In this document: one piece after another, positions 33,237 to 43,869 of the stretch | Layout: every line of letters begins with the position of its first letter | Numbering within the stretch: position 1 is the first letter of the stretch | Source of the DNA: Vogesella alkaliphila | GTDB taxonomy: Bacteria; Pseudomonadota; Gammaproteobacteria; Burkholderiales; Chromobacteriaceae | NCBI RefSeq assembly: GCF_014652475.1 | Contig: NZ_BMYW01000014.1 | Span: 1-53,231, forward strand | Direction of reading: 5' to 3' | Length of the DNA: 53,231 nt | Position numbers and translations under genes: made by a program | Notes under the pieces: generated by a model | Told to the model about the DNA's origin: nothing | What the model saw: only the letters and a program-made list of their open reading frames with translations | The model's database searches: none

Positions 33237-34195
33237 CCGAAGCCCACAGCAGCCACAGCTTTACCCCCGTCGACAACGAGCGCCTGTCCCGCCTGTGCGG
33301 GGTGCTGGACGAGAACCTGAAACAGATCGAAACCGGGCTGGATGTCAGCATCCAGCGCCGTGGCGAGCAGTTCAGCCTGCGCGGCGAGCAGGCCGGCCGC
33401 GCGCTGGCCCTGCTGCAGCGCTTTTATGCGCTGGCGGAAAAACGCGAGCTGTCGATCCAGGACATCCAGCTGGGACTGGTCGAGGCCCGGCAGCACAATC
33501 CGCAGGACGAGACGGACGACACCCCGACCCTGCACACCCGCCGTCGCGACCTGAAGGGCCGCACCCCGCGCCAGAGCCGCTACATCAAGGCCATCTTCAG
33601 CCACGACATCACCTTCGGCATCGGCCCGGCCGGCACCGGCAAGACCTATCTCGCCGTCGCCTGCGCGGTGGACGCGATGGAGCGCGACGCGGTGAAACGC
33701 ATCGTGCTGGTGCGCCCGGCGGTGGAAGCAGGTGAAAAGCTCGGCTTTTTGCCCGGCGACCTGGCGCAGAAGGTCGATCCCTACCTGCGCCCGCTGTACG
33801 ACGCGCTGTACGACCTGATGGGCTTTGACAAGGTCGCCAAGCTGTTCGAGAAGAACCTGATCGAGATCGCGCCGCTGGCCTATATGCGCGGCCGCACGCT
33901 GAACAACGCCTTCATCATCCTCGACGAGGCGCAGAACACCACGCCGGAGCAGATGAAGATGTTCCTCACCCGCATCGGCTTCGGCTCGCGCGCGGTGATC
34001 ACCGGCGACGTGACCCAGATCGACCTCGCCCGCCACCAGAAGAGCGGCCTGGTCGAGGTCGAGCGCATCCTGAGCCAGGTGCGCGGCATCCATTTCCACC
34101 ATTTCCAGAGCGACGACGTGGTGCGCCACCCGCTGGTGCAGAAGATCGTCGACGCCTACGACCGTTACCAGATCCAAGAAGATGAAGACCGCTAA
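33233..34195 (+). CDS. phoH: PhoH-family ATPase (PhoL/YbeZ)
   Basis: A 320-residue protein. The N-terminal PhoH-like RNA-binding region ([33 protein letters not shown]) precedes the P-loop ATPase domain with Walker A GPAGTGKT near residues 131-138 and Walker [10 protein letters not shown]. The role is ribosome/RNA quality control together with YbeY, which follows directly. The start at 33233 overlaps the lipoprotein stop as ATGA; an in-frame ATG at 33206 is the alternative and would overlap the lipoprotein by 31 bp. Confidence 0.9.
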   Translation: MTEAHSSHSFTPVDNERLSRLCGVLDENLKQIETGLDVSIQRRGEQFSLRGEQAGRALALLQRFYALAEKRELSIQDIQLGLVEARQHNPQDETDDTPTLHTRRRDLKGRTPRQSRYIKAIFSHDITFGIGPAGTGKTYLAVACAVDAMERDAVKRIVLVRPAVEAGEKLGFLPGDLAQKVDPYLRPLYDALYDLMGFDKVAKLFEKNLIEIAPLAYMRGRTLNNAFIILDEAQNTTPEQMKMFLTRIGFGSRAVITGDVTQIDLARHQKSGLVEVERILSQVRGIHFHHFQSDDVVRHPLVQKIVDAYDRYQIQEDEDR

Positions 34196-34691
34196 ACGCA
34201 ATCAAGTGCTGCAAAGGTTGGCCGCACGGCTGGACCTGACCCTCGAAGACCGCCTGGAAGCCGAACAGCCGCTGCCGGCAGGCAAGCAGTGGCGCCGCTG
34301 GTGCCAGGCCGCGCTGCAGCGCGACGTGCACAAGGCCCAGATCTCGCTGCTGGTGGTCGACGAGGCCGAAGGCCGCGCGCTGAACCGCGACTACCGCGGC
34401 AAGGACTACGCGACCAACGTGCTGAGCTTCGCGCTGAACGAGGGCGACACCGTCGCCGGCATGCCGCTGTTCGGCGACCTGGTGTTCTGCGCGCCGGTGG
34501 TGGCGCGCGAGGCCGCCGAGCAGGGCAAGAGCCTGGACGCACACTACGCCCACCTCGTGGTGCACGGCATGCTGCACCTGCAGGGCCTGGACCACGAAGC
34601 CGACGACGAGGCCGAGGCGATGGAAGCGCTTGAAACCGTCATCCTCGGCAAGTTAGGCTATGCCGATCCTTACGCCGCAGAGAAACCCTGA
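34182..34691 (+). CDS. ybeY: Endoribonuclease YbeY (rRNA maturation)
   Basis: A 169-residue metalloprotein with the family zinc motif [11 protein letters not shown] (His128, His132, His138) and an upstream [14 protein letters not shown] segment. YbeY takes part in 16S rRNA 3' processing and 70S quality control. It overlaps phoH by 14 bp. The N-terminus (about 15 residues more than E. coli) includes QRLAARLD, encoded by an exact 13-bp repeat copy at 34214-34226. Confidence 0.92.
   Translation: MKTAKRNQVLQRLAARLDLTLEDRLEAEQPLPAGKQWRRWCQAALQRDVHKAQISLLVVDEAEGRALNRDYRGKDYATNVLSFALNEGDTVAGMPLFGDLVFCAPVVAREAAEQGKSLDAHYAHLVVHGMLHLQGLDHEADDEAEAMEALETVILGKLGYADPYAAEKP
34214..34226 (+). repeat. Dispersed 13-bp repeat, exact copy
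   Basis: In the 5' part of ybeY, same direction as the gene, encoding QRLAA. Confidence 0.9.
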
Positions 34692-34700
34692 CCCGACACC

Positions 34701-35543
34701 ATGGACGATTATTCCAGTAAACCCGCGCCCAACTGGTTCGAGCGCCTGCTCAACCGCTTTACCCACGAACCGGAAGACCGCGAAGAGCTGGTTTCCCAGC
34801 TGCATGCCGCCTTCGAGCGCAATGTGCTGGACGCCGAAGCGCTGTCGATGATCGAAGGCGTGCTCTCCTTCTCCGAGCGCACCGTGCGCGAGGTGATGGT
34901 GCAGCGCAGCCAGATGGACGTGATCCGCCTGTCCGAGCCGATGGAAAAGCTGCTGTCGCACGTGATCGAGGCCGGCCATTCGCGCTTCCCGGTGATCGGC
35001 GAGGACAAGGACGACGTGCAGGGCATCCTGCTGAGCAAGGACCTGCTGCGCTACTTCCTGACCCCCAACGATTTCGACCTGCAGAAGACGCTGCGCCCGG
35101 TGGTGTTCGTGCCGGAGAGCAAGCGCCTCGACGGCCTGCTGCGCGAGTTCCGCGCCACCAAGACGCACATGGCGATCGTGGTCGACGAATACGGCGGCGT
35201 GTCCGGGCTGATCACCATCGAGGACGTGCTGGAAGTGATCGTCGGCGACATCGACGACGAGCACGACCTGATCGAATCCGAAGACGACATCGTGCCGGTG
35301 CGCGGCGAACGCTACCGCGTGCTGGCCACCACCAGCATCGAAGACTTCAACGACTTCTTCGAGTGCGCGCTGCCGGACGACGAGGTCGACACCATCGGCG
35401 GCCTGGTCACCGCCAATCTCGGCTACGTGCCGGTACGCGGCGAAGGCCTGCAGCTGCAGGACTGGCACTTCACCGTGATCCGCGCCGACAGCCGCCGGCT
35501 ACAGGCACTGCTGGTCGAGCGCCGTCCGCAGGCAGCACGCTAG
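34701..35543 (+). CDS. corC: CorC/HlyC-family CBS-domain protein (YbeX)
   Basis: A 280-residue protein. Two CBS domains (about residues 65-185, with SRFPVIGEDKDDVQGILLSKDLL and MAIVVDEYGGVSGLITIEDVLE) are followed by the CorC/HlyC transporter-associated domain to the end. It starts 9 bp after ybeY and abuts lnt. The ybeZ-ybeY-ybeX-lnt order is widely conserved. The proposed roles are magnesium homeostasis and, more recently, ribosome maintenance. Confidence 0.9.
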   Translation: MDDYSSKPAPNWFERLLNRFTHEPEDREELVSQLHAAFERNVLDAEALSMIEGVLSFSERTVREVMVQRSQMDVIRLSEPMEKLLSHVIEAGHSRFPVIGEDKDDVQGILLSKDLLRYFLTPNDFDLQKTLRPVVFVPESKRLDGLLREFRATKTHMAIVVDEYGGVSGLITIEDVLEVIVGDIDDEHDLIESEDDIVPVRGERYRVLATTSIEDFNDFFECALPDDEVDTIGGLVTANLGYVPVRGEGLQLQDWHFTVIRADSRRLQALLVERRPQAAR

Positions 35544-37058
35544 ATGCGGCGCACCCTCGGCTATCCGCTGCTGGCGCTGTCGGCCGGCGCCGCCAGCGTG
35601 TTCGCCTTCGCTCCCTACCGCCTGTTCCTGCTGATGCCGCTGCTGCTGGCGCTGCTGCTGGAACTGGTGCAACGTTGGCCGCAACGCGCCTTCCTGCTCG
35701 GCTACGCCTGGGCACTGGCCGCCTATACCAGCAATTTCTACTGGATCTACATCAGCCTGCACGACATCGGCGGCATGCCGGCGCCGATGGCCGGCGCCAT
35801 GACGCTGCTGCTGCCGGCCTGGCTCGCGCTGTTTCCGGCGCTGGCGGTGTGGCTGGCCTGCCGTATCGGCACCAGCAGCGCCGCCCGCTGGCTGCTGCTG
35901 TTCCCGGCGCTGTGGACACTGGGCGAGTGGCTGCGCAGCTGGATGCTGACCGGCTTCCCGTGGGGCGCCATCGGTTACAGCCAGATCACCGAGAGCCCGC
36001 TCGCCGGCCTCGCCGCCGTCACCGGCATCCACGGCGTCACCTTTGCCGTGGCGCTGTCCGCCGCCATCCTGGTGCTACTGCCACGCTGGCGCCGCCTGCC
36101 GCAGCTGGCGCTGCTGGGCCTGGCCACCGCGCTGTGGGGCGGCGGTGCCTGGCTGCAGCAACAGCAGTGGACCACGGCCAGCGGCAAACCGCTGGCGGTG
36201 TCGCTACTGCAGGGCAATATCCCGCAATCGCTGAAATGGGACCCGGCCACCTTCGAGCTGACGCTGAGCACCTACTACCGCATGGTGGCCAGCGCGCCGC
36301 CGTCCGACCTGCTGCTGCTGCCGGAAACCGCGCTGCCGGTATTCCTCGACGACCTCCCCTCCGGCTACCTGACCATGATCAACGGCGACGCCAGCCGCCG
36401 CCAGGCGACACTGATCACCGGCATTCCGCGCCGCACCGACGACGGCAGCGGCTATCTCAACGCGGTGGTGGCGCTGAACGACCCGGCGCAACCCTACTAC
36501 GCCAAGAACCACCTGGTGCCCTTCGGCGAGTTCATCCCGCTGCCGGCGCTGACCGGCTGGATCTACCGCTTCATGGACATGCCGCTATCCGGCTTCAGCC
36601 GCGGCGGCGACAACCAGACGCCGCTGGCGGTGGCCGACCAGCGCATCGCCTTCAACGTCTGCTACGAGGACGGCTTCGGCGAGGAGCTGATCGGCCCCGC
36701 CGCCAGCGCCACCATGCTCGCCAACGTCAGCAACCTGGCCTGGTTCGGCAGCAGCAACGCGATGAGCCAGCAGCTGCAGCTGTCGCAGGCGCGGGTGCTG
36801 GAAACCGGGCGCCCGATGCTGCGCGCCACCAATACCGGCATGACGGCAGTGATCGATGCCAGCGGCGAGGTGCAGACCGTGGCGGCGCCGGACACGCGAC
36901 AGACGCTGACGGCGCAGGTGCAGGGCCGCAGCGGGCTGACGCCCTACATGCGCTACGGCAATGCGCCGGTGCTGTGGGGCTGTCTGGCGCTGCTACTGGC
37001 CGGCATAGCGCTGCACGGCTGGCAGCGTTACCGCCGCCAGTCGCCGGTCGCCGCATAA
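35544..37058 (+). CDS. lnt: Apolipoprotein N-acyltransferase
   Basis: A 504-residue inner-membrane enzyme. Six to seven N-terminal membrane helices precede a nitrilase-fold periplasmic domain and a last membrane helix. The Glu-Lys-Cys triad is Glu261 (LPETALP), Lys321 (YAKNHLVPFGEF) and Cys373 (NVCYEDGFGE), which fits the E. coli spacing. It N-acylates the diacylated cysteine of lipoproteins. It starts directly after the corC stop. A 12/13 repeat copy is at 35672-35684. Confidence 0.93.
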   Translation: MRRTLGYPLLALSAGAASVFAFAPYRLFLLMPLLLALLLELVQRWPQRAFLLGYAWALAAYTSNFYWIYISLHDIGGMPAPMAGAMTLLLPAWLALFPALAVWLACRIGTSSAARWLLLFPALWTLGEWLRSWMLTGFPWGAIGYSQITESPLAGLAAVTGIHGVTFAVALSAAILVLLPRWRRLPQLALLGLATALWGGGAWLQQQQWTTASGKPLAVSLLQGNIPQSLKWDPATFELTLSTYYRMVASAPPSDLLLLPETALPVFLDDLPSGYLTMINGDASRRQATLITGIPRRTDDGSGYLNAVVALNDPAQPYYAKNHLVPFGEFIPLPALTGWIYRFMDMPLSGFSRGGDNQTPLAVADQRIAFNVCYEDGFGEELIGPAASATMLANVSNLAWFGSSNAMSQQLQLSQARVLETGRPMLRATNTGMTAVIDASGEVQTVAAPDTRQTLTAQVQGRSGLTPYMRYGNAPVLWGCLALLLAGIALHGWQRYRRQSPVAA

Positions 37059-37060
37059 AC

Positions 37061-37087
37061 AAAGCCCGACGCGATGCGTCGGGCTTT
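37061..37087 (+). terminator. Terminator after lnt
   Basis: Stem AAAGCCCGACGC, loop GAT, complement GCGTCGGGC followed by T5, directly after the lnt stop. Confidence 0.9.
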
Positions 37088-37098
37088 TTGCTGCGGAC

Positions 37099-37128
37099 AA
37101 GGTTGGCCGCAAGCCTGCGGCCAACCTT
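37099..37128. repeat. Inverted pair of the 13-bp repeat between lnt and the chemoreceptor gene
   Basis: Exact copies at 37099-37111 (plus) and 37116-37128 (minus) form a perfect 13-bp stem with an AGCC loop. The hairpin sits 10 bp beyond the end of the minus-strand chemoreceptor gene and may act as its terminator, while lnt has its own terminator next to it. Confidence 0.88.
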
Positions 37129-37137
37129 TCCGTCGCC

Positions 37138-38778
37138 TCACACGTGGAAGCGCGACACCATCTGTCGCAGATTGCCGGTCAGACCGTGCAGCTCGCCGAT
37201 GGCACCGGAGGTCTGCCCGGCGGCCTCGGCATTCTGCGCCGCCGCCTGCGCGATCTGCTCGACGTGGCGGGTGATCTCCTCGCTGGCGTGGCCCTGCTCG
37301 GACAGCGCCTGCGAAATGTCGTTCACCACCGCCACCACGCCGCCGGCGCTGACGCGGATCTGGCGGATCGACTCGCCGCCCTGCTCCGCCAGCGCCAGCC
37401 CGGATTTCACCCGCTCCACCGCCTCTTCCATATTGCTGCGCGACGCCTCGGACCCGCTCTGGATCTCGCGGATCATCACCGCGATCTCCTGCGTTGCCTG
37501 GCCGGTGCGCTCCGACAGCTTGCGCACCTCGTCGGCGACCACGGCAAAGCCGCGCCCCATCTCGCCGGCACGCGCCGCCTCGATCGCCGCGTTCAGCGCC
37601 AGCAGGTTGGTCTGGTCGGCGATGTCCTTGATCACCTGCATGATGGTGGAGATGGTCTGCGTCTTGCCGACCAGGTCGCCGATGGTCAGCGCCGCCTGAT
37701 CCACCGACTCGTTGATGCGGTGCATCTCGTCCACCGCGCGCGAGATCACCTCGCCGCCGCTGTGCGACAGCTGGCCGGAACTGGCCGATACCGCGTGCGC
37801 ATGGCTGGCCAGTTCGGAAATCTGCTTGATGCTGGCGGTCAGCTCCTCGATCGAGGCCGCCATGTCGCTGGCGGCACGGCTCTGCTGCTCGGAGCCGCTG
37901 GCCACCGCGGTCGCGCTGCCCGAAATATTGCCGGCCATGCCGGTCAGGCTGTTGCTGCTGTCGGCGATGCCGCCGACCAGTTCGCGCAGATGCTGCTGCA
38001 TGTCGGCCACCGCCGCCAGCAGGCTGTCTTTGTCGCCTGCCGCCACCGGCACCGCGACATTGAGCTGACCCAGGGCGATCTGGCGCACCACGTCGCGCGT
38101 CAGCGCCGGCTCGCCGCCCAGCTGCTGCATCACGCTGCGGCGGGTCAGGTAGCCGATCACCACTACCAGCAACACCGCTGCAAAAATCTCTGCAAACAGC
38201 ATCAGCGCGGTATTGCGCAGCGCCAGCGTCACGTCGTCCAGATAGATGCCAGTCCCGACCACCCAGCCCCACTTGCCACTGCTGGCAAGGTAGGACAGCT
38301 TGGGCTGTGGCTGGTCAAAGCCCGGCTTGTCCCACACGTAGGACACGAAATTGCGGCCGTTGCCGTCGCGCACCGCCTGCTCGAACAGCTCGCCGAGGTT
38401 GACGCCGGTCGGGTCCTTGATGGTCTTCAGGTTGGTGCCGGCCAGCTGCGGCTTGGCGCCATGCGCCACCCACACCCAGGCGGGATCAAAGGCAAAGAAA
38501 TACTCGCGCTCGTCGTAGCGCATGCTGTTGAGCACGGTGATCGCCTGCTGCTTGGCATCGGCCTCGGACAGCTTGCCGCTGGCGGCCATCTCCTCGTAGC
38601 CCTTTATCAGCGTGACCGCGCTCTCCACCAGATTACGCACCTTGGCCTGGCGGTCGGCGTACAGCGAGGCCCGCTCGAAGTACAGCGTGATGCCGCCTAT
38701 GATACAGAGCAGCACCGCCACCAGTACCACCTGCAATTGCAAACGTCGCCTCAATGACATCGTCCCGTTACTGCTCAT
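37138..38778 (-). CDS. Methyl-accepting chemotaxis protein with Cache-type sensor domain
   Basis: A 546-residue chemoreceptor. Membrane helix 1 spans about residues 14-33. A periplasmic single-Cache domain follows ([36 protein letters not shown]), then membrane helix 2 near 193-212, HAMP, and a coiled-coil signalling domain with the hairpin tip [24 protein letters not shown]. It ends QMVSRFHV and lacks the C-terminal pentapeptide that tethers CheR/CheB. This sCache_2 type often senses small carboxylates; the ligand is not known. AGGAG lies 8 bases before the start. It is a single gene, and the repeat hairpin at 37099-37128 lies at its end. Confidence 0.9.
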   Translation of the reverse strand: MSSNGTMSLRRRLQLQVVLVAVLLCIIGGITLYFERASLYADRQAKVRNLVESAVTLIKGYEEMAASGKLSEADAKQQAITVLNSMRYDEREYFFAFDPAWVWVAHGAKPQLAGTNLKTIKDPTGVNLGELFEQAVRDGNGRNFVSYVWDKPGFDQPQPKLSYLASSGKWGWVVGTGIYLDDVTLALRNTALMLFAEIFAAVLLVVVIGYLTRRSVMQQLGGEPALTRDVVRQIALGQLNVAVPVAAGDKDSLLAAVADMQQHLRELVGGIADSSNSLTGMAGNISGSATAVASGSEQQSRAASDMAASIEELTASIKQISELASHAHAVSASSGQLSHSGGEVISRAVDEMHRINESVDQAALTIGDLVGKTQTISTIMQVIKDIADQTNLLALNAAIEAARAGEMGRGFAVVADEVRKLSERTGQATQEIAVMIREIQSGSEASRSNMEEAVERVKSGLALAEQGGESIRQIRVSAGGVVAVVNDISQALSEQGHASEEITRHVEQIAQAAAQNAEAAGQTSGAIGELHGLTGNLRQMVSRFHV

Positions 38779-39213
38779 CGCTACTCTCCTAGTCGTTTTA
38801 TGTCGCCGTGTGTACCGGCGTGCTTATTTAGTATCACTTTATGTAAACTACCACTAGAGCAATTGCCCTTTTTAAAGCATTTAACCAGAAAAAAACCCGG
38901 CCGAGGCTAGGTAAAACAGCGACAGAGGGTAATCCCTCATCGTGGACAGGGTCATATCACCGCCAGCAACAGCAACTCGATGATCAGTGTTGCCGAGCGC
39001 GACGTGGTAGTAATGACTTTCAAGGGGAAAAGAATGGCGCGCTTTTCAAGACGCGCGAGCTGGGCTCACCGAACAGCGATGCCTTACAGCGACAGGGAGA
39101 GATCGAGCGTGGGCGCGTGCCCAGCGCGGTCAGTCGCTCGAACGAGGGCGCCGAAGAAGCCCCACAACGGCAGGCGGCGACAATGCCAAAGAAATCCGGC
39201 GGGGAAAGACAAT
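38779..39213. other. Long intergenic stretch between the chemoreceptor gene and the ribosomal terminator
   Basis: I see no credible gene here. There is a small GAGGG/CCCTC hairpin at 38925-38938 and a GCGCG...CGCGC dyad near 39033-39055. The left part (38779-38900) is A/T-rich and must hold the chemoreceptor promoter, but no clear -10/-35 or sigma-28 pair could be assigned. An open frame from 38980 runs antisense into rplQ and is not supported. Confidence 0.5.
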
Positions 39214-39241
39214 AAAAAAGCCGGCTTGCGCCGGCTTTTTT
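39214..39241 (-). terminator. Terminator of the alpha ribosomal operon
   Basis: GCCGGC-TTGC-GCCGGC flanked by A6 and T6, directly after rplQ. It is symmetric and may act in both directions. Confidence 0.92.
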
Positions 39242-39253
39242 ACTTGAAGCTGC

Positions 39254-39643
39254 TTATTCAGCGGCTTCTACTGCAACTGCTTCTTCTGCACGATCCACCA
39301 GTTCAACCAGTGCCATCGGAGCGTTGTCGCCCTGACGGAAGCCGTACTTCAGAATACGCACATAGCCACCGTTGCGGTTAGCAAAACGTGGGCCGAGTTC
39401 GTCAAACAGTTTTACAACCATTTCACGATCACGAGTGCGGTCAAAAGCCAGACGACGGTTGGCCAGCGATGGCTTCTTACCCAGGGTAATCAGCGGCTCG
39501 GCAACACGGCGCAGTTCTTTGGCCTTTGGCAGAGTAGTCACGATTACTTCGTGACGCAGCAACGAGTTAGCCATGTTGCGAAGCATCGCAAGACGGTGGC
39601 TGCTCGTACGGTTCAGTTTACGATTACTGTTACGATGACGCAT
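39254..39643 (-). CDS. rplQ: 50S ribosomal protein L17
   Basis: A 129-residue protein starting [29 protein letters not shown], the strongly conserved L17 N-terminus, and ending in an acidic alanine-rich tail ([11 protein letters not shown]). It is the last gene of the alpha operon, 22 bp after rpoA, and is followed by the operon terminator. Confidence 0.97.
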   Translation of the reverse strand: MRHRNSNRKLNRTSSHRLAMLRNMANSLLRHEVIVTTLPKAKELRRVAEPLITLGKKPSLANRRLAFDRTRDREMVVKLFDELGPRFANRNGGYVRILKYGFRQGDNAPMALVELVDRAEEAVAVEAAE

Positions 39644-39665
39644 TTTAGTGTCCTTTTATCCCGAC

Positions 39666-40649
39666 TTACGGCTTCTCAAGACCAGCCGGTGGCCAGTTCT
39701 CAAGTTTCATGCCAAGGGTCAGGCCTTTAGAAGCGAGAACTTCCTTGATCTCATTCAGAGACTTGCGACCAAGGTTCGGAGTCTTCAGCAGCTCGGTTTC
39801 CGTACGCTGAATGAGATCACCGATGTAGTAAATGTTCTCTGCCTTCAGACAGTTGGCGGAACGTACCGTAAGTTCGAGATCGTCAACCGGACGCAGCAAG
39901 ATCGGATCGATCGGCGGCGCCTTTTCAACGATTTCCTCGACTGCGGTGCCTTGCAAGTCTGCAAAGATCGACAGCTGATCAACCAGAATACGGGCAGCGA
40001 TACGCACTGCTTCTTCCGGCTCGATCACGCCATTGGTCTCGATGTCCAGCACCAGACGGTCAAGGTCTGTACGCTGCTCCACACGGGCGCTTTCAACATT
40101 GAAGCTGCAGCGGTTCACCGGGGAGAACGAAGCATCGAGCTGGATGGTGCCGATGGTACGGTTGTCATCATGGCTGATGCGGGCGGAAACCGGCTGATAG
40201 CCGCGGCCCTTCTCAACTTTGACTTCCATATCAATCTTGCCGCCAACCGACAGGTTGCAGATGACGTGATCAGGGTTGATCACCTCAACATCGTGCGGCA
40301 ATTCCAGATCACCAGCCAGGACAGGGCCTTCGCCTTCCTTTTTCAGGGAAAGAATGACACTGTCACGACCATGCAGTTTGAGTACTACACCCTTCAGGTT
40401 CAGAAGAATGTCGACGACATCCTCCCGAACACCGTCAAGAGCGGAATACTCATGCAAAACGCCAGCAATAGTAACTTCGGTCGGTGCGTAACCAGGCATC
40501 GACGAGAGCAGGATCCGGCGCAGGGCGTTGCCCAGAGTATGGGCATAACCACGCTCGAACGGCTCCATCGACACACGGGCGTGTGTAGCCGAAACCGGCT
40601 GCACATCGATCAAACGCGGTTTCAGAAATTCCGAAGCGCTGTTTTGCAT
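39666..40649 (-). CDS. rpoA: RNA polymerase alpha subunit
   Basis: A 327-residue protein. The N-terminal assembly domain (about residues 1-230, with [20 protein letters not shown]) is joined by a linker to the C-terminal DNA/activator-binding domain ([25 protein letters not shown] ... LNEIKEVL). I choose the ATG at 40649 because AAGGA is 6 bases upstream and [12 protein letters not shown] matches the family; the ATG at 40655 is too close to that site. It lies between rpsD and rplQ in the alpha operon. Confidence 0.97.
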   Translation of the reverse strand: MQNSASEFLKPRLIDVQPVSATHARVSMEPFERGYAHTLGNALRRILLSSMPGYAPTEVTIAGVLHEYSALDGVREDVVDILLNLKGVVLKLHGRDSVILSLKKEGEGPVLAGDLELPHDVEVINPDHVICNLSVGGKIDMEVKVEKGRGYQPVSARISHDDNRTIGTIQLDASFSPVNRCSFNVESARVEQRTDLDRLVLDIETNGVIEPEEAVRIAARILVDQLSIFADLQGTAVEEIVEKAPPIDPILLRPVDDLELTVRSANCLKAENIYYIGDLIQRTETELLKTPNLGRKSLNEIKEVLASKGLTLGMKLENWPPAGLEKP

Positions 40650-40672
40650 AGTCATTCCTTAAGAGCTAGCGA

Positions 40673-41293
40673 TTACTTGGAGTAATATTCCACAACGAGC
40701 TGCTCGTTGATATCGCTAGACAGCTCGGAACGCTCAGGAGCAGTCTTGAAGACACCTTCCATCTTCTTGCTGTCAACAGCAACCCACGAAGGGAAGCCGA
40801 TTTGCTCGGCCAGTGCCAAGCCTTCCTGAATACGCACTTGCTTCTTGGACTTTTCGCGAATAGCAACAACGTCGCCTGCTTTCACCTGGAAAGAAGGAAT
40901 ATTCACAATCTGACCATTCACAGTGATTGCCTTGTGGCTAACCAGCTGACGTGCTTCAGCACGGGTAGAACCAAAGCCCATGCGATAAACAACGTTGTCC
41001 AGACGGGCTTCAAGGATCTTCAGCAGGTTTTCACCGGTGGAGCCTTGACGACGAGCTGCTTCAGCAAAGTACTTACGGAATTGACGTTCCATAATGCCGT
41101 AAATACGACGAACTTTCTGCTTTTCACGCAGCTGTACACCATAGTCAGACAGACGGCCTTTTTTCGCGCCGTGCTGACCTGGAGGGGTATCAAGCTTGCA
41201 CTTGGAATCAAGTGCGCGACGGGCACTCTTCAGGAAGAGATCAGTCCCTTCGCGACGAGCAAGCTTACATTTTGGGCCAATATAACGTGCCAT
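40673..41293 (-). CDS. rpsD: 30S ribosomal protein S4
   Basis: A 206-residue protein starting [42 protein letters not shown]. It has only two cysteines in that region, so it is the zinc-free form. The S4 RNA-binding domain is [30 protein letters not shown]. In E. coli S4 represses the alpha operon by binding its mRNA; whether that holds here is not shown. Confidence 0.97.
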   Translation of the reverse strand: MARYIGPKCKLARREGTDLFLKSARRALDSKCKLDTPPGQHGAKKGRLSDYGVQLREKQKVRRIYGIMERQFRKYFAEAARRQGSTGENLLKILEARLDNVVYRMGFGSTRAEARQLVSHKAITVNGQIVNIPSFQVKAGDVVAIREKSKKQVRIQEGLALAEQIGFPSWVAVDSKKMEGVFKTAPERSELSSDINEQLVVEYYSK

Positions 41294-41311
41294 GTTCTCA
41301 GACTCTCCGGA

Positions 41312-41707
41312 TTAGATACGACGTTTCTTGGGAGGGCGACATCCGTTGTGTGGTACCGGAGTCACGTCGGAGATGCTGGTAACTTTGAAGCCAAGGGCGT
41401 TCAGGGCACGCACGGAGGATTCACGACCAGGGCCAGGGCCCTTGATACGAACCTCAAGGTTCTTTACACCATATTCTTGGGCAACTTTACCAGCGTGCTC
41501 TGCAGCTACCTGAGCTGCAAACGGTGTACTTTTACGCGAGCCTTTAAAACCAGCACCGCCGGAGGTAGCCCAAGACAAAGCATTCCCTTGACGGTCAGTG
41601 ATGGTGATGATGGTGTTATTAAAGGAAGCGTGAACGTGGACGATGCCATCGCTTACGCTTTTGCGTACCTTTTTGCGTACACGCACTGCTGTGTTTGCTT
41701 TAGCCAT
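41312..41707 (-). CDS. rpsK: 30S ribosomal protein S11
   Basis: A 131-residue protein with the conserved [46 protein letters not shown] core and the C-terminal [17 protein letters not shown]. It lies 18 bp from rpsD and 15 bp from rpsM in the alpha operon. Confidence 0.97.
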   Translation of the reverse strand: MAKANTAVRVRKKVRKSVSDGIVHVHASFNNTIITITDRQGNALSWATSGGAGFKGSRKSTPFAAQVAAEHAGKVAQEYGVKNLEVRIKGPGPGRESSVRALNALGFKVTSISDVTPVPHNGCRPPKKRRI

Positions 41708-41722
41708 TATCTATGTTCCTTA

Positions 41723-42085
41723 TTACTTCTTGCCGGCGATCGGCTTGCGCGGACCCTTACGGGTACGAGCATTCGTGCGGGTGCGCTGACCACGGCAAGG
41801 CAGACCGCGACGATGGCGGAAACCGCGATAAGAACCCATGTCCATCAAACGCTTGATGCTCATGGTGATTTCGCGACGCAGGTCACCTTCAACGGTGAAC
41901 TTGCTGACTTCTACACGCAGAGATTCCATCTCGGCTTCGGTCAAATCCTTGATCTTGGAAGAAGGATTAACACTCGCGGAAGCACAGATGAGCTTCGCAC
42001 GAGTAGAACCGATGCCATAGATAGCCTGCAGGCCGATAACGGCATGCGCATGATTGGGGATGTTTACCCCTGCAATACGGGCCAT
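41723..42085 (-). CDS. rpsM: 30S ribosomal protein S13
   Basis: A 120-residue protein starting [26 protein letters not shown], with the C-terminal [28 protein letters not shown] that contacts the P-site tRNA. It is the first gene of the alpha operon; a small hairpin separates it from rpmJ. Confidence 0.97.
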   Translation of the reverse strand: MARIAGVNIPNHAHAVIGLQAIYGIGSTRAKLICASASVNPSSKIKDLTEAEMESLRVEVSKFTVEGDLRREITMSIKRLMDMGSYRGFRHRRGLPCRGQRTRTNARTRKGPRKPIAGKK

Positions 42086-42143
42086 TCTCTTTCCTTAAGC
42101 TTTACGAGCTTGAAAAGGTTGCGATTGTAACATACGAAAACCC

Positions 42144-42161
42144 GGCTAACAAATGTTAGCC
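42144..42161 (-). promoter_or_regulatory. Hairpin over the rpmJ stop codon
   Basis: GGCTAAC/GTTAGCC form a 7-bp stem with a 4-base loop that includes the rpmJ stop. Only a short interrupted T tail follows on the minus strand (GGGTTTTCG), so it is a weak terminator or a spc/alpha boundary element. Confidence 0.4.
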
Positions 42162-42269
42162 TTGTTTTTGTTTGTGACGCGGATCAGTGCAGATCACTCG
42201 TACCACACGATTGCGGCGAATGATTTTGCAGTTACGGCAAATTTTCTTTACCGAAGGTTGTACACGCAT
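42156..42269 (-). CDS. rpmJ: 50S ribosomal protein L36
   Basis: A 37-residue protein starting [19 protein letters not shown]. The zinc ligands Cys11, Cys14, Cys27 and His32 are present, so it is the zinc-binding form. It lies between infA and rpsM. It is too short for most gene-finding cutoffs but unmistakable. Confidence 0.95.
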   Translation of the reverse strand: MRVQPSVKKICRNCKIIRRNRVVRVICTDPRHKQKQG

Positions 42270-42304
42270 TTCAGTTCCTTTCTATCTGAAAAGAGCAAGT
42301 GCGA

Positions 42305-42523
42305 CTACTTCGCACGGAACACAATACGGGCACGGGACAAGTCATAAGGTGTCATTTCGACTGTCACCTTATCTCCCGGCAGGATGCGGATGTAGTGCAT
42401 CCGCATCTTTCCGGAAATATACCCGAGCACAATGTGTCCATTTTCGAGCTTGACCCTGAAAGTTGCGCTAGGCAAATTTTCCAGGATCTCGCCCTGCATC
42501 TGGATGGTATCTTCTTTAGCCAT
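42305..42523 (-). CDS. infA: Translation initiation factor IF-1
   Basis: A 72-residue OB-fold protein starting [30 protein letters not shown] and ending [12 protein letters not shown]. Its place between secY and rpmJ is the common bacterial arrangement (E. coli moved it). The start at 42523 is the family start; the frame continues 23 codons upstream into secY. Confidence 0.96.
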   Translation of the reverse strand: MAKEDTIQMQGEILENLPSATFRVKLENGHIVLGYISGKMRMHYIRILPGDKVTVEMTPYDLSRARIVFRAK

Positions 42524-42542
42524 AAAACTGCTACCGTGACCG

Positions 42543-43859
42543 TCAGCGACCGGAAGCGCCCTTGAAGTTGGCCTTCTTGAGCAATCCGTCATACTGGTGA
42601 GACAACACGTAGGACTGAACCTGCGCCATGAAGTCCATTGTCACGACAACAATGATCAACAGCGATGTCCCGCCAAAGTAGAATGGTACATTCCACTTCA
42701 GGATCAGGAACTCGGGCAACAAGCAAACCAGCGTGATGTAGATCGCACCAATAAGTGTTAGACGGAGAATGATTTTCTCAATATAACGCGACGTCTGCTC
42801 ACCCGGACGGATGCCCGGAATGAACGCACCGCTTTTCTTCAGGTTATCTGCCGTTTCCTTGGGATTGAACACAAGGGCGGTATAGAAGTAGCAGAAGAAA
42901 ACGATAGCAGCAGCATAGAGCAGAACATACAGCGGCTGACCAGGATGCAATTTGTCTGCAACAGACTTCAGCACACCCAAGCCTTCGGTATTACCAAACC
43001 AGCCCAGTACGGTTGCCGGGAAAAGAATGATGCTGGATGCAAAAATTGGCGGGATCACCCCGGCCATATTCAGCTTCAGCGGCATATGCGTCGACTGGCC
43101 CTGCATCACGCGGTTGCCGACCTGTCGCTTGGCGTAGTTGACCAGCACCTTACGTTGGCCGCGTTCAACGAACACCACCAGGTAAGTGACCGCAATCACA
43201 CCCGCAAACAAGGCAATCGCCAGCAGGATGGACAAGGAGCCCTGGCTAGCCAGGGTCAGTGTCTGACCGATCGATCCGGGAATGCCAGCGGCAATACCCG
43301 AACAGATGATCAACGAAATACCATTTCCCAAACCACGTTCGGTAATCTGTTCGCCCAGCCACATGAGGAACATGGTGCCGGTGACCAGGGTCACCACTGT
43401 CGTTACATAAAACTCGGTCTGACCACTCAGTACCAGCTCCGGTTGCTTGAACAGCATGACAGCAATACCGAAACTCTGGAACGTAGCCAAAAAGAGCGTT
43501 GCATAACGCGTGTACTGAGTGATTTTGCGACGGCCAGCATCACCCTCCTTCTTCAACTGCTTCAGCGTTGGAACAATTTCTGAAGCCAGTTGAAGAATGA
43601 TGGAGGCGGAGATGTACGGCATGATGCCCAAGGCAAATACCGAAAATCTCGACAGGGCCCCGCCCGAGAACATGTTGAACATGTCGAGCAGGCCCGTCTG
43701 TGACGACTGGAACAACTTCGCTAGTTCTACCGGATTGATACCAGGCACCGGAACGTGGGCACCGATGCGATAAACAATCAGCGCGCCGATCAGAAAGAAG
43801 ATCCGCTGCTTGAGGTCACCAAACTTACTGGCATTACCAACTAGAGAAGCATTCGCCAC
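42543..43859 (-). CDS. secY: Protein translocase subunit SecY
   Basis: A 438-residue, ten-helix channel protein. It starts with a cytoplasmic segment leading to [23 protein letters not shown], the SecY hallmark, and keeps the cytoplasmic loops near [19 protein letters not shown] that bind SecA and ribosomes. It lies between rplO and infA in the spc operon. Confidence 0.97.
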   Translation of the reverse strand: MANASLVGNASKFGDLKQRIFFLIGALIVYRIGAHVPVPGINPVELAKLFQSSQTGLLDMFNMFSGGALSRFSVFALGIMPYISASIILQLASEIVPTLKQLKKEGDAGRRKITQYTRYATLFLATFQSFGIAVMLFKQPELVLSGQTEFYVTTVVTLVTGTMFLMWLGEQITERGLGNGISLIICSGIAAGIPGSIGQTLTLASQGSLSILLAIALFAGVIAVTYLVVFVERGQRKVLVNYAKRQVGNRVMQGQSTHMPLKLNMAGVIPPIFASSIILFPATVLGWFGNTEGLGVLKSVADKLHPGQPLYVLLYAAAIVFFCYFYTALVFNPKETADNLKKSGAFIPGIRPGEQTSRYIEKIILRLTLIGAIYITLVCLLPEFLILKWNVPFYFGGTSLLIIVVVTMDFMAQVQSYVLSHQYDGLLKKANFKGASGR

Positions 43860-43869
43860 GAGCTTTACC

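Noticed and set aside
35363-37699. A 778-codon open frame overlapping corC, lnt and the chemoreceptor gene
   Set aside because: It crosses a terminator and three real genes in another frame; its protein is Ala/Arg/Pro-rich without domains.
38980-39381. Open frame in the gap left of rplQ
   Set aside because: It passes through the operon terminator and runs antisense into rplQ; no ribosome binding site or family match.
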